Origin: Mariniphaga sediminis
Lineage (GTDB): Bacteria; Bacteroidota; Bacteroidia; Bacteroidales; Prolixibacteraceae
NCBI RefSeq assembly: GCF_003573545.1
Contig: NZ_QWET01000021.1
Coordinates: forward strand, 17,719 to 81,718
DNA length: 64,000 nt
Direction: 5' to 3'
Shown: positions 47,086-55,636 of the stretch, piece after piece
How the letters are laid out: each line of letters begins with the position of its first letter
Position numbering within the stretch: the first letter of the stretch is position 1
Notes under the pieces: generated by a model
What the model saw: only the letters and a program-made list of their open reading frames with translations
Told to the model about the DNA's origin: nothing
Database searches by the model: none
Program-made: the position numbers and the translations under genes

Positions 47086-47697
47086 ATGTATAAAGAATCC
47101 GTGGGTTTAAGAATGAAAAGCGTTTTCGACTTATTCTTTAGCTTTTCTGTTATTATGCTGATTTCACCGGTGTTTCTGATAATTGCCATTGCTATCAGGC
47201 TTGAAGATGGTGGTTCAGTGTTTTTCATACAAGAGAGGGTAGGCCTGAACGGACGTCGTTTCCCTATCTTTAAGTTTCGTACCATGGTTGCCAACGCCGA
47301 AGCATTAAAAGTATCATTGCAGGGACTAAATGAACAGAGTGGCCCAGTATTCAAAATCAGGAATGACCCCCGGGTGACCCGGATTGGCAGGTTTCTGAGA
47401 AAAACTTCGTTTGATGAGCTACCCCAGTTTTTTAATGTTTTGCGGGGTGAGATGTCGGTAGTGGGGCCGCGGCCTCCAATTCCTTCAGAAGTAGAAGAGT
47501 ATAAACAGTGGCAAAAAAGAAGATTGACTGTAAAACCGGGTATTACCTGCACCTGGCAGGTTTCAGGAAGAAACGGTATTCCTTTTGAAGAATGGGTGAG
47601 GCTGGATTTGGAATACATTGACAACTGGTCTTTTACCCGGGATGTAATTTTAGTTTTAAAAACCGTCAAAGTAATACTTAAAAGAACCGGAAAATAA
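47086..47697 (+). CDS. Sugar-phosphate transferase (undecaprenyl-phosphate type)
   Basis: A 203-aa bacterial sugar transferase (PF02397 type): one membrane segment (FDLFFSFSVIMLISPVFLIIAIAIRL), then VFFIQERVGLNGRRFPIFKFRTM, the catalytic region DPRVTRIGRFLRKTSFDELPQF and the family end VVGPRPP...KPGITCTWQVSGRN. It loads the first hexose phosphate onto undecaprenyl phosphate to start an exopolysaccharide or O-antigen-like glycan. No other glycan assembly genes are adjacent; its only visible context is the stress promoter, so surface glycan initiation may be part of the response. Confidence 0.93.
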   Translation: MYKESVGLRMKSVFDLFFSFSVIMLISPVFLIIAIAIRLEDGGSVFFIQERVGLNGRRFPIFKFRTMVANAEALKVSLQGLNEQSGPVFKIRNDPRVTRIGRFLRKTSFDELPQFFNVLRGEMSVVGPRPPIPSEVEEYKQWQKRRLTVKPGITCTWQVSGRNGIPFEEWVRLDLEYIDNWSFTRDVILVLKTVKVILKRTGK

Positions 47698-47796
47698 TTC
47701 AGTTGCACCGTATGAAAACTGTTAAAGTGCCTGAAGGGACTTATCGTCAGTCTGTTGCAGTGTGCCTGTTTCCAAATGATCCGGAACGCCACTTCA

Positions 47797-47864
47797 ATGT
47801 GTGAATGATGTAACTGTTATTGAAAATTGTGTAACATTTCGCTCTTTTAATGGGCATACCTTTA
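47797..47864 (+). promoter_or_regulatory. Motif promoter 8 (small ORF / OmpA lipoprotein operon)
   Basis: Plus strand: ATGTGTGAATGATGTAA (47797-47813), N11, AATTGTGTAA (47825-47834), N22, TACCTTTA (47857-47864). It is the copy closest to consensus. Confidence 0.87.
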
Positions 47865-47885
47865 TATGAAAATAAAAAGTTCAAA

Positions 47886-48059
47886 ATGACAAATACATAT
47901 AAAATGAAAATTAGCTGGAAAAATGATTTGCAGCAGTCAATTGTTGAGACGGACGTTCAAAGTCTAAGAAATCAGCTTAAAATAATTCAAAGTTCATCTG
48001 AATTAAATAGAAATATGAGATTACAGAATAACACAGAGGTAAGGGAAAATAATTTGTAA
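47886..48059 (+). CDS. Small protein (57 aa) ahead of the OmpA lipoprotein gene
   Basis: ATG at 47886, 21 bp after the -7 box of promoter 8; the longer frame to 47850 would start before the transcript. The product is polar and helical (WKNDLQQSIVETDVQSLRNQL), with no homologue I recognise. It is either a true regulon peptide or a leader ORF. Confidence 0.5.
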   Translation: MTNTYKMKISWKNDLQQSIVETDVQSLRNQLKIIQSSSELNRNMRLQNNTEVRENNL

Positions 48060-48104
48060 TAGTTATTTGGCAATAAGTTAACTAAAAAAATAAAGAACAA
48101 CAGA

Positions 48105-48776
48105 ATGAAAAAATTTAGAATGGGTTTAGCCGTGATTTTAAGCGCAGCATTTCTTTTTACGGGCTGTGCTTCGTGGAATAAAACACAAAAAGGAGCAGTT
48201 ATAGGAACTGCTTCAGGCGGTGCTGCTGGTGCAGTAATAGGCCGTGCTTCGGGAAATACTGCTCTTGGGGCAATCATTGGGGCTGCCGTTGGCGGTGGCG
48301 CCGGCGCTGTAATTGGCAGGCAAATGGATAAGCAGGCCGAAGAAATTGCAAAAAACGTACCCGATGCAAAAGTTGAACGCGTTGGCGAAGGTATTGTGGT
48401 AGAATTCAGCAGCAATATTTTGTTTGGATTCGATGAATCGAACCTTTCTGCGGACGCTAAAACAAACCTGGATAAACTGGTTGTTGTATTAAATAGTTAT
48501 GCAGACACCGATATTGAAATTCAGGGACATACCGACAGCAAAGGAAGTTTGGCATATAACCAGAATTTGTCGGAGCAACGGGCCGAAACTGTTTCCGGTT
48601 ACCTGACGGGGAAAGGAATTGCATATAACCGTTTAAACATTAAAGGGTTTGGCGAAACATTGCCCAAATATGAAAACGATACAGCAGATGGCCGGACTCA
48701 AAACCGCAGGGTTGAGTTTTTGATTACTGCCAATGAAAAAATGAAGGCCGATGCTGAAAGTGAAGTAATGAATTAA
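48105..48776 (+). CDS. OmpA-family lipoprotein with glycine-zipper domain
   Basis: A 223-aa lipoprotein with signal GLAVILSAAFLFTGC. Then comes a glycine-zipper hairpin (GAVIGTASGGAAGAVIGRAS ... GAIIGAAVGGGAGAVIGRQM) that may insert in a membrane, then an OmpA peptidoglycan-binding domain with LFGFDESNLSADAKTNLDKL, IEIQGHTDSKGS, NLSEQRAETVSGYL and NRRVEF. It anchors the outer membrane to the wall. In the operon of promoter 8, followed 28 bp later by a barrel protein. Confidence 0.93.
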   Translation: MKKFRMGLAVILSAAFLFTGCASWNKTQKGAVIGTASGGAAGAVIGRASGNTALGAIIGAAVGGGAGAVIGRQMDKQAEEIAKNVPDAKVERVGEGIVVEFSSNILFGFDESNLSADAKTNLDKLVVVLNSYADTDIEIQGHTDSKGSLAYNQNLSEQRAETVSGYLTGKGIAYNRLNIKGFGETLPKYENDTADGRTQNRRVEFLITANEKMKADAESEVMN

Positions 48777-48804
48777 TTTTTAACACCTTATAGATATTTT
48801 AAAC

Positions 48805-49485
48805 ATGAAGACAAAACTGTTTTATTTGATACTAATTTTTTTACTCTCAGGTTCCATGGCATTTGCCCAGGGACTTGACGGTTCAAAAACTTCCTTTGCG
48901 ATTCTCGGTGGTGTTAATTTACAAAACCTGAACGGAAAGGATGCGGGCGACGACAAACTTGAAAATGACATGATCATCGGTTTTCATGCCGGAGTAAATG
49001 TTCAGCTTCCTGTTGCCCCGCAGTTTTACTTTCAGCCCGGGTTGATGTTTAGCACTAAAGGAGCTGAAAATACAGAAGGAGTATTATCAGGCACTTACAA
49101 CCTGTCGTATGTTGAACTTCCGTTGAATTTTGTTTACAAAGCACCGGTTGGCAATGGTTATTTTATGCTCGGATTTGGTCCTTACGTAGCGTATGGAATT
49201 GGAGGAAAAGCCACGTACGAAGGCGGCGCTGCATCGGTTGAGACGGATATTGAATTTAAAAATGAGGTGGATTCGGGTGACCCGCTGACCACAGTATATA
49301 TAAAACCGTTTGATGCCGGAGCCAACCTCTTTTTTGGTTATGAATTACCGGCCGGACTGTTTTTGCAACTGAATACGCAACTCGGCTTGATCGATATCAA
49401 TCCAAAGGACAACCGCATCACCGGTGACAATCAATCAACACTTAGAAATACAGGTTACGGGCTTTCACTTGGGTTCCGGTTTTAG
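48805..49485 (+). CDS. Outer-membrane beta-barrel protein (PorT-like)
   Basis: A 226-aa protein with signal peptide FYLILIFLLSGSMAFAQ and a beta-barrel of about eight strands ending in the aromatic GYGLSLGFRF. Features such as GVNVQLPVAPQFYFQPGLMFSTKG and ELPLNFVYKAPVGNGYFMLGFGPYVAYG are typical of PorT/OMP_b-brl_2 proteins. Co-transcribed with the OmpA lipoprotein. Confidence 0.88.
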   Translation: MKTKLFYLILIFLLSGSMAFAQGLDGSKTSFAILGGVNLQNLNGKDAGDDKLENDMIIGFHAGVNVQLPVAPQFYFQPGLMFSTKGAENTEGVLSGTYNLSYVELPLNFVYKAPVGNGYFMLGFGPYVAYGIGGKATYEGGAASVETDIEFKNEVDSGDPLTTVYIKPFDAGANLFFGYELPAGLFLQLNTQLGLIDINPKDNRITGDNQSTLRNTGYGLSLGFRF

Positions 49486-49934
49486 TTTTATCTCATTAAA
49501 ATTGTTTATTTCGTTTGTATTCGATGTAACTCCCGATGAAACGAAGTTCGACCTAAGTCAATTTTAATTCTTCTTGTTTGTGAATTTAAAGAATTAAAAT
49601 TCATGTTCGTTTCAGATTTTAGAAAAATGCTGTCGTTGTTTTCAACGGTGGCCTTTTTAAATTAAAAGAATCAGGTGTTTTGCACAGATACCAGGTAACT
49701 ATTGTTTTGTAGTAGCTTTAATATCATAGGTGTTAAATACTTATAGAAAAAATATTTGTATTGAAGTTCGACCCTGGTCGGGGTTGTATCGTACAATTTG
49801 CCTGGATTTTCTATAAACATTTAAATTCGCTGGATTTAAAACAAATGGTTTAAATTATAACCTCAGTGCCTAATTCAAAAAAATTAAATGAATTCTGCTT
49901 TGGCTCTGCAGGTCGTATGGTTATGAAATTATTT
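49486..49934. other. 449-bp gene-free region with an AT-rich inverted repeat
   Basis: No coding frame is credible. A perfect 13-bp inverted repeat (AATTTTAATTCTT at 49560-49572 and AAGAATTAAAATT at 49589-49601) may terminate the OmpA operon. The phrase GAAGTTCGACC occurs twice (near 49543 and 49762). The rest is AT-rich with no motif site. Confidence 0.5.
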
Positions 49935-50480
49935 TTATGTTAAGTGTCGGGGTCTTTGTTTTCTAAAAAAAGATGGTGTCATTCCGGTAAACTTTTTAAA
50001 CTGGTTCGACAAATGGGCCACACTGCTGTAATTTAATTTAAAAGCCATATCGTCGAGGCTGCTGTCAGTGTATATAAGCAATTCTTTAACCCGTTCTATA
50101 CGTTGTTCAATAATATACTTTTCAATGGTTATGCCCTGCATTTTCGAAAAAGTATTGCTAAGGGAAGCGTAACTGAGATTTACTTTTTGACTGATAAAAT
50201 CAGAATAGTTTGGTTTGGGAATGTCATCTGTGTGATATACCAATTCATAAATAACTGCTTTAATTTCTTCTACCAGTTGGTGTTTTTTATCCTCAAGCAA
50301 TTCCAAACCCGCACTTCGGAGGGCTTTATCCAGTAACCGTAATTTTTTTTCAGGTAATTTCTCGCTTAATTCTACTTCACCCAATTCAACCGTTATGTTG
50401 TAAACGCCCAGTTTGTTCACTTCTTCCTGAACAAAAGTTTTACAACGACTGGTTTTCATATTTTTAATTTTCAGAATCAT
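49935..50480 (-). CDS. Second HMA-like/AraC-HTH regulator, autoregulated candidate
   Basis: A 181-aa paralogue of the regulator at 36329. The N-terminal HMA-like part has lost one Cys of the C-x-x-C pair (NMKTSRCKTFV), so metal binding is doubtful. The AraC HTH is well kept: LDDMAFKLNYSSVAHLSNQFKKFTGMTPSFFRK. The gene lies 76 bp downstream of motif promoter 9, so it is probably controlled by the same regulator or by itself. It is a candidate activator of the cluster's shared promoters. Confidence 0.88.
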   Translation of the reverse strand: MILKIKNMKTSRCKTFVQEEVNKLGVYNITVELGEVELSEKLPEKKLRLLDKALRSAGLELLEDKKHQLVEEIKAVIYELVYHTDDIPKPNYSDFISQKVNLSYASLSNTFSKMQGITIEKYIIEQRIERVKELLIYTDSSLDDMAFKLNYSSVAHLSNQFKKFTGMTPSFFRKQRPRHLT

Positions 50481-50556
50481 TCCTGTTTTTCCCGTTTATT
50501 CTATGCCATTATTGTACACTTTTTATTTTTTTTGAATCAGAGGCCAATAGCCCAAT

Positions 50557-50624
50557 GTAAAATTAATCTATTCGTATTTTTAAATGTTACACAATTCTTT
50601 TAAAATTTTACATCATTCCCACAT
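50557..50624 (-). promoter_or_regulatory. Motif promoter 9 (second HMA-AraC gene)
   Basis: Minus strand: ATGTGGGAATGATGTAA (50624-50608), N11, AATTGTGTAA (50596-50587), N22, AATTTTAC (50564-50557). Confidence 0.78.
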
Positions 50625-50965
50625 TGAAAAAACAACACAATCCAATAAAGGAGTGCGGTGATGCAGCTTTTTAATAACGACAATAATTTTTTTGATACAA
50701 AATTCCTGAAATATGAGGTGGTATGTGCCCCGGATAAAAAATGCCTGTATATTTTTTTGTGTTTGCAAACATGGTGCTATCATGTCAGATATAAAATGAA
50801 GGAAGTATCATTTCCAGCGAAGTGGTTCTCATGGAAGATACCTGAGGTACGAAGTTGGTTTTGCCCGGGCAAACGGGCAGGAGATCACTTCTGACAGCAA
50901 ATTTTTCTCCGAATTCCCGGTGGTGCCACTGACAAGTTCACAGTGAAGTAACACTCGTTTCTGTA
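50625..50965 (-). pseudogene. Decayed copy of an OmpA gene 3' end and terminator
   Basis: From 50625 to about 50720 the sequence follows 51586-51690 closely: CCAATAAAG, GAGTGCGGTGA, GCAGCTTTT, AATA, then GATACAAAA. That is the terminator and 3' end of the OmpA gene at 51655. Here the left arm of the hairpin is lost and no OmpA frame continues. The remaining bases to 50965 hold nothing recognisable; a 78-codon plus-strand frame (50658-50894) crosses it but looks like chance. Confidence 0.6.
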
Positions 50966-51475
50966 TTAACTATCCGAATATTCCCTGAGTGTTTTTTTTA
51001 GTTTTTTCCGGGTGAAAAAAATTCTGCTTTTAACGGTACCAAGCGGCAAATCAAGCTTTTTCGCTATTTCTTTGTATTTGTACCCTTCGAAAAACATAGT
51101 AAAAGGAATTCTGTATTCGTCTTCAAGGGCTTCAATATTCCGGTGAATTTCCCTGGTATGGTAAATGGAGTCGGGGGTCGGATAATTTTTTTCAGTTGGA
51201 ACCAGGTAGCAAAAATCGATGCTGGAACCAACGAACTTGTTCCTTGTTTTTAAAATCCTCCGGTAATCATTAATAAAGGTGTTTCTCATGATGGTGTAAA
51301 CCCATGCCTTAAAATTTGTGTTTTGCGTAAACTTGTCACGGGCAATCAGCACTTTTAACATGGTTTCCTGTAACAGATCGCTCGCCTGCTCCGAATCGGA
51401 AGTTAAACTGATTGCATATATATACAGCTTTTTCCTTAAATTAAGAAGTGCGTTGTTAAATTGAATTTTGGTCAT
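50966..51475 (-). CDS. ECF-type RNA polymerase sigma factor
   Basis: A 169-aa sigma-70 family ECF factor. Region 2 is LYIYAISLTSDSEQASDLLQETMLKVL ... NFKAWVYTIMRNTFINDYRR; region 4 is RIPFTMFFEGYKYKEIAKKLDLPLGTVKSRIFFTRKKLKKTL. No anti-sigma gene is adjacent, so control is probably transcriptional through motif promoter 10, whose -7 box is 42 bp upstream. It could extend the regulon to a second tier. Confidence 0.94.
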   Translation of the reverse strand: MTKIQFNNALLNLRKKLYIYAISLTSDSEQASDLLQETMLKVLIARDKFTQNTNFKAWVYTIMRNTFINDYRRILKTRNKFVGSSIDFCYLVPTEKNYPTPDSIYHTREIHRNIEALEDEYRIPFTMFFEGYKYKEIAKKLDLPLGTVKSRIFFTRKKLKKTLREYSDS

Positions 51476-51517
51476 GGCGTTTTTGTTTTTTTTAATGCGA
51501 AACTTAAATCAATCCCA

Positions 51518-51585
51518 TAAAAATAGGCGATTATGCATGTTTATTACTTACACAATTTTCTCAGGGATTTACATCATTCCCACAT
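51518..51585 (-). promoter_or_regulatory. Motif promoter 10 (ECF sigma factor)
   Basis: Minus strand: ATGTGGGAATGATGTAA (51585-51569), N11, AATTGTGTAA (51557-51548), N22, TATTTTTA (51525-51518). Confidence 0.82.
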
Positions 51586-51589
51586 TCCC

Positions 51590-51625
51590 AAAAAAACACC
51601 GCACCCAATAAAGAAGAGTGCGGTG
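51590..51625 (-). terminator. Terminator of the OmpA gene
   Basis: Perfect 8-bp inverted repeat CACCGCAC/GTGCGGTG (51597-51604 and 51618-51625), followed on the minus strand by a T run. It ends 30 bp after the OmpA stop and abuts motif promoter 10. Confidence 0.85.
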
Positions 51626-51654
51626 AGGCAGCTTTTAATACCGGCAATAAAATT

Positions 51655-52482
51655 TTACTGATACAAAAGCTTATATATTTCCTGTAAATCAGGCGAAAGA
51701 ATAATTTCGGTCCTGCGGTTTCCGGCCCGTCCTTCAACGGATGCATTTGGTTTAACCGGGTGAAACTCGCCTTTACCCGAAGCTGTGATACGTGTGGCAT
51801 CAAAACCATAATCTTTGGTAAGAATACGAACGATGGATGAAGCCCGCGCGGTGCTGAGATCCCAGTTATCTTTAAATCGTTGGGTTTTAATGGGTACATT
51901 ATCTGTGTGGCCTTCAATGTCAACAGTGAAATCGTTGGTGCTGTTCAGTACGCCGGCCAGCGATTTTAGCGCTTCTTTGCCTTTCGGATCAACCACATCG
52001 CTGCCCGATTTGAATAACAATTTTTCTTCGAGCGAAACATAAACCTTTCCATCCTGCTGATAAACATTTAGCTCATCTGTTTTATAATTTAACAAGGCCT
52101 GGGAAATTGAATTTTTCAGATGGGTGGTTTTTTCGTTTTGCGATTGAATGATATCCTGAAGTTCTTTTAAACGCTCAGCCTGTTCCCTGATGGTCATTTT
52201 CGATTCGGAAGAGAGCAACATCAAGTCATTTTGAATGGAATTATATTCTTTTTGAAACGTCTCTTTTTCTTTTTGAAGCGATGCCATTTCATTGTTTAGT
52301 TTCATTGATTGCATTTTGCTTTCATTCAGTTGGCTTTGCGTGTCAGCATTTTCTTTTTGCAGCTTATCGGCCCGGGCTTCTGAAGCTGCAAATTTTTTGC
52401 CCGATACGCAGGATGTAAATGCCAACCCAACTATCAGGGCAATAAAAGTAAATTGGTAAATAGATTTTTTCATTTTGATCAT
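51655..52482 (-). CDS. OmpA-family lipoprotein with coiled coil
   Basis: A roughly 275-aa lipoprotein (signal YQFTFIALIVGLAFTSC). A long periplasmic coiled coil (about 30-135) leads to an OmpA domain with LLFKSGSDVVDPKGKEALKSL, VDIEGHTDNVPI, WDLSTARASSIVRIL and GNRRTEIIL. Two starts are possible (52482 or the second Met at 52473); both lie downstream of the -7 box of promoter 11. It may clamp the envelope layers during stress. Confidence 0.92.
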   Translation of the reverse strand: MIKMKKSIYQFTFIALIVGLAFTSCVSGKKFAASEARADKLQKENADTQSQLNESKMQSMKLNNEMASLQKEKETFQKEYNSIQNDLMLLSSESKMTIREQAERLKELQDIIQSQNEKTTHLKNSISQALLNYKTDELNVYQQDGKVYVSLEEKLLFKSGSDVVDPKGKEALKSLAGVLNSTNDFTVDIEGHTDNVPIKTQRFKDNWDLSTARASSIVRILTKDYGFDATRITASGKGEFHPVKPNASVEGRAGNRRTEIILSPDLQEIYKLLYQ

Positions 52483-52504
52483 TTTTTAGTGAAAAATAAC
52501 AAGA

Positions 52505-52572
52505 GTAAGGTGAGAACATTTGGAATACAAAACATTACACAATTTCAGATAAGAGTTACATCATTCACACAT
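52505..52572 (-). promoter_or_regulatory. Motif promoter 11 (OmpA coiled-coil lipoprotein)
   Basis: Minus strand: ATGTGTGAATGATGTAA (52572-52556), N11, AATTGTGTAA (52544-52535), N22, CACCTTAC (52512-52505), a weaker -7 box. Confidence 0.78.
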
Positions 52573-52579
52573 CTCACTT

Positions 52580-54394
52580 TTATCGAAACAGTACCGGCTC
52601 CGGTTTTCCAATTTCAAAATCGCGAAAACCGAAATCGGTGGTTTCAAAGGAGTTGAATTTAAAAACATTGTTTCCCTTTCCGGGGATTACAGGATAAAAG
52701 GAAACAGACAGCTGAAAAGCATTCATAACCAGGTTGTCATTTTTTATTAAAACCCCCAGTCCTATTTGTGAATAGAGTTTGCTGTCCCGGAAACCCTTTG
52801 ATGCATGGCCAAGCATACCGAGCGAAAAGTTGAAATAAGGGCCAAAATGAAACCCCATAAAATCCCACGAGGCATACGATTGTGTTTGCGCTGTAAACAA
52901 CAACCGGCTGGTACCTGATAATTCAGGGCTGTTAAAACCTCTCAGTCCGTATTCATTGTTCATGGTTAAGCTGTCGTAACTGGTGCGGTGAATGCCAATA
53001 ATTACCTGTGGTTTAATAAACTGCCTGAATTTCCATGACCCAATTTCAATCAGGTTGGTAAAATAATTTGCCCCGGCCCTGAAAACGCCTTGCTCAACCT
53101 GCGCCGACCGGAGGAATGTCCCAAATTCGACATTGGAACTCAGGTATCCCCACTGATAATAATTGCCTGAAGAAAAACGCGCTCCGGCATAGAAACGGCC
53201 CAAACTGTTTTTGTCCTGGTAACCGCCGGTCAGGCTGATAACTTTTCCAACCGGAACATCTTCTGTTATGCCAAACTTAAAAATGTACTTGTCTTTTACG
53301 TACAAACGGGTTGTTACACCTATGCCGGCGAGGTAAAAATTTTCGTCGCTGTAAAACCGGAGTGTGTCAATCGTTTCATGGGGCTTTTCAATAAAACGGA
53401 TCCGGATAAATCGAGCAGCAGAAATAAACCGGGTGGTGCGGCTGTATTCTGTGATTCCCCTGAAAACCGGCATGGAGCTGCCCGCCCAGTAGTCTTGTGC
53501 ATTGTATTTAAACCGCATAAAATTGACCGACCAGATTGAATCTTTGTGAAAGTGTTGCGAAAAATTTACGCCTGCCGCCCAATTTGCCAAAGGAGAAAAA
53601 AACGGTCGTTCCGCAGCAAAACGTTTGATAAAATTTCCGTATTCATCTGTACCGTATTGCAGTGTAGAATTAATGTAGGTGTTCCGAATGTTTGGGATAA
53701 AGTATTTCATCCGGTAAGCCACATCGCCGGTTGAATGTTTCCAGACAATTCCATTCTGGAACGTGTGCCCCAGGCCAGTAAAATTGTTTTCTCTGAGTTG
53801 AAAGTTTAGCCGTGTTGAAGACAAAGAGCCTCCCGGAATCAGACTCCAGCTATCCAGTTCGCGGATGAAAATATCAACCGAATCGGAGTTTTCCAATGCA
53901 ACTGTATAAAACGATACATCGGTAATGTAATTCATACTGCGCACCAAACGTTCCGATTCTTTTACCCGCAGCGAGTCGAAGGGTTGATTTCGATGGAACA
54001 GCAACAGGTTGCGAATGGTGAAGGGATGTGTTTTAATATGAAATTTGTTTCCGGTCCTGGTTAAAAAGTTGAACGATGCCGCAATGGTGTCGCCAATGGA
54101 ATATCCAAACGGGTTGAGTGTTACAATATGAATTTTCCTGATGATTTTTCCTTCAAAGGAGCTGTAAGGTTTTTGTATCAGCCTTTTGTTCAGAATTTTT
54201 TGTGCAGGGGGTGGCGCAACCGGTTTAAAAAACAGCCGGAACATAAATTTTGTAAATCGGGTGCGTTCAGAATAAGTTTCGATGTTTTCGTAAAGATGAG
54301 TTGTATCTTTTTGGGCTATAGGTTCCTGCGCAAAAACAAAATCATTTGTTATGAGTAAAACAAAAAATAATATTGCCGCAATTTTTATCCACAT
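52580..54394 (-). CDS. BamA/TamA-like outer-membrane protein
   Basis: A 604-aa protein with signal peptide AAILFFVLLITNDFVFAQ. A POTRA-like N-terminal part (FEGKIIRKIHIVTLNPFGYSIGD ... RVKESERLVRSMNYITDVSF) is followed by a beta-barrel (LNFQLRENNFTGLGHTFQNG onward, ending in NAFQLSVSFYP). It is shorter than BamA and has at most one or two POTRA domains. Family members act in outer-membrane protein or lipid export. The gene ends 8 bp before promoter 11. The promoter for this gene was not found; a palindromic repeat lies 23 bp upstream. Confidence 0.78.
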   Translation of the reverse strand: MWIKIAAILFFVLLITNDFVFAQEPIAQKDTTHLYENIETYSERTRFTKFMFRLFFKPVAPPPAQKILNKRLIQKPYSSFEGKIIRKIHIVTLNPFGYSIGDTIAASFNFLTRTGNKFHIKTHPFTIRNLLLFHRNQPFDSLRVKESERLVRSMNYITDVSFYTVALENSDSVDIFIRELDSWSLIPGGSLSSTRLNFQLRENNFTGLGHTFQNGIVWKHSTGDVAYRMKYFIPNIRNTYINSTLQYGTDEYGNFIKRFAAERPFFSPLANWAAGVNFSQHFHKDSIWSVNFMRFKYNAQDYWAGSSMPVFRGITEYSRTTRFISAARFIRIRFIEKPHETIDTLRFYSDENFYLAGIGVTTRLYVKDKYIFKFGITEDVPVGKVISLTGGYQDKNSLGRFYAGARFSSGNYYQWGYLSSNVEFGTFLRSAQVEQGVFRAGANYFTNLIEIGSWKFRQFIKPQVIIGIHRTSYDSLTMNNEYGLRGFNSPELSGTSRLLFTAQTQSYASWDFMGFHFGPYFNFSLGMLGHASKGFRDSKLYSQIGLGVLIKNDNLVMNAFQLSVSFYPVIPGKGNNVFKFNSFETTDFGFRDFEIGKPEPVLFR

Positions 54395-54416
54395 TTTTAG
54401 TCTTTAAAACATATTT

Positions 54417-54507
54417 AATGGCTAAAGCCCCTATCATTCGTGGGGTTTATTGCCCCCGGCTTAAGCCGGGGGTTAAATTATTTAAGCAGAGATCTGGCTT
54501 TAGCATT
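54417..54507. repeat. Palindromic repeat element (REP/MITE-like)
   Basis: Near-perfect terminal inverted repeats (AATGGCTAAAGCC at 54417-54429 and GGCTTTAGCATT at 54496-54507) enclose a perfect 20-bp palindrome at 54453-54472 (CCCCCGGCTT/AAGCCGGGGG). The ~91-bp unit would fold into a branched hairpin. It encodes nothing and looks like a non-autonomous mobile or extragenic palindromic element. Confidence 0.7.
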
Positions 54508-54572
54508 TAATCTTAAAACTCCTTGCTTTTTGCCCTTTGTCCCTCGCACTCCACCCGCTGTCCTGTTGCCAA

Positions 54573-54654
54573 AAGGATAGCATCCCTTCTGTTTAAAAAA
54601 CTTGCAAGGGTTTGGATTTTACGTACCGCTGATGAGAAAAGGGATGCCATCCTT
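54573..54654. repeat. Foldback repeat adjoining the palindromic element
   Basis: AAGGATAGCATCCCTT (54573-54588) and AAGGGATGCCATCCTT (54639-54654) are inverted copies with one mismatch. The flanks are C/T-rich low-complexity DNA (CCCTCTGCTCTCTGCCCTCTG). No coding potential is seen. Confidence 0.55.
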
Positions 54655-54688
54655 CGCTCCCTTCCCTCTGCTCTCTGCCCTCTGCTTC

Positions 54689-55633
54689 CTACTTATTTCC
54701 CTCCGGCACTATCGTATCTGTCTCCATTCGCATTTTTTCCTCTTCCTTGGCCTGCCGCCTGTAATATCTCCTGAAAAGGAAATTGTGTTTGAGCGCTTCC
54801 ATATTTTCGTTCAGTCCGATACTGCTTTCTTTTAGATTAATAATCGTTTCATCAATATTATTAACAATAGACGTATCCTTGAGCAACATTCCAATAGCCC
54901 CTTCGCCATTGTTTATTTTTGTCATAATTTCGCCGAGTTCGTTGGAAGCAACTTCCGTTTTTGCGGCAGTTTTCTGTAAGCTCTCCATAAAGGCAAACAC
55001 ATTTTCTTTTGTGATTTCTATGGTTTCATCCAACCCTTCCGAACTTTTTCTGAAGTTTTCGATGGTCAGATTCACATTTTCCGCAATGGTTGAATCCTGG
55101 ATTAACCTTCCCAGCATTCCTTGTCCGTTATTAATGTTTGTCATTATTTCGGCAAGTTGTTTTGTTATAACTTCGGCGCTCTCGGCACTGGTTTTTAAAC
55201 TTTTCATAATCTCGTCGGTTTCAAGTGGTTCTTTCGACAAAATATGTTCTCCGTCTTCTGCCATTGATGAGTTAGTGCTTCCCTGTGTAATCGTAATAAT
55301 CCGGTCGCCGATAATTCCTTCGGAGCCAATACTTGCATAACTGTCGGCTTTTATAAACTGCTGCACATCTTTTCTGATAAGCAGGTCGACCTGCACGGTT
55401 GAATCGTTAATAATTTTAATGTTATCAACAATGCCGACATCAATTCCCGAGAACCGTATATTATTTCCAACTTCCAGGCCGCTTACATTATAGAAATTGG
55501 TTGTAATTTTGAACACAGGATTAAATAAATTTTGTTGCTTGCCAATGATGAAAATGGCCACAACAAAAATGGCAATTCCTACTACAATAAAAATTCCTAA
55601 ACGTGCCTTAAACTGTGGTGTGTAATTTTCCAT
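54689..55633 (-). CDS. MCE-domain lipid-transport protein (MlaD-like)
   Basis: A 314-aa protein with one N-terminal membrane helix (FIVVGIAIFVVAIFIIG) and an MCE domain (VFKITTNFYNVSGLEVGNNIRFSGIDVGIVDNIKI ... GSEGIIGDRIITI). After it come three repeats of a helical unit with 'GEIMTKINNGEGAIGMLLKD'-type sequence, a probable substrate tunnel. It shares an operon with the MlaF- and MlaE-like genes (3-bp gap) and moves phospholipids across the periplasm. Confidence 0.93.
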   Translation of the reverse strand: MENYTPQFKARLGIFIVVGIAIFVVAIFIIGKQQNLFNPVFKITTNFYNVSGLEVGNNIRFSGIDVGIVDNIKIINDSTVQVDLLIRKDVQQFIKADSYASIGSEGIIGDRIITITQGSTNSSMAEDGEHILSKEPLETDEIMKSLKTSAESAEVITKQLAEIMTNINNGQGMLGRLIQDSTIAENVNLTIENFRKSSEGLDETIEITKENVFAFMESLQKTAAKTEVASNELGEIMTKINNGEGAIGMLLKDTSIVNNIDETIINLKESSIGLNENMEALKHNFLFRRYYRRQAKEEEKMRMETDTIVPEGNK

Positions 55634-55636
55634 TTT

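Noticed and set aside
50658..50894. 78-codon plus-strand frame
   Set aside because: Crosses the decayed OmpA 3' end on the opposite strand; no domain pattern and no promoter.
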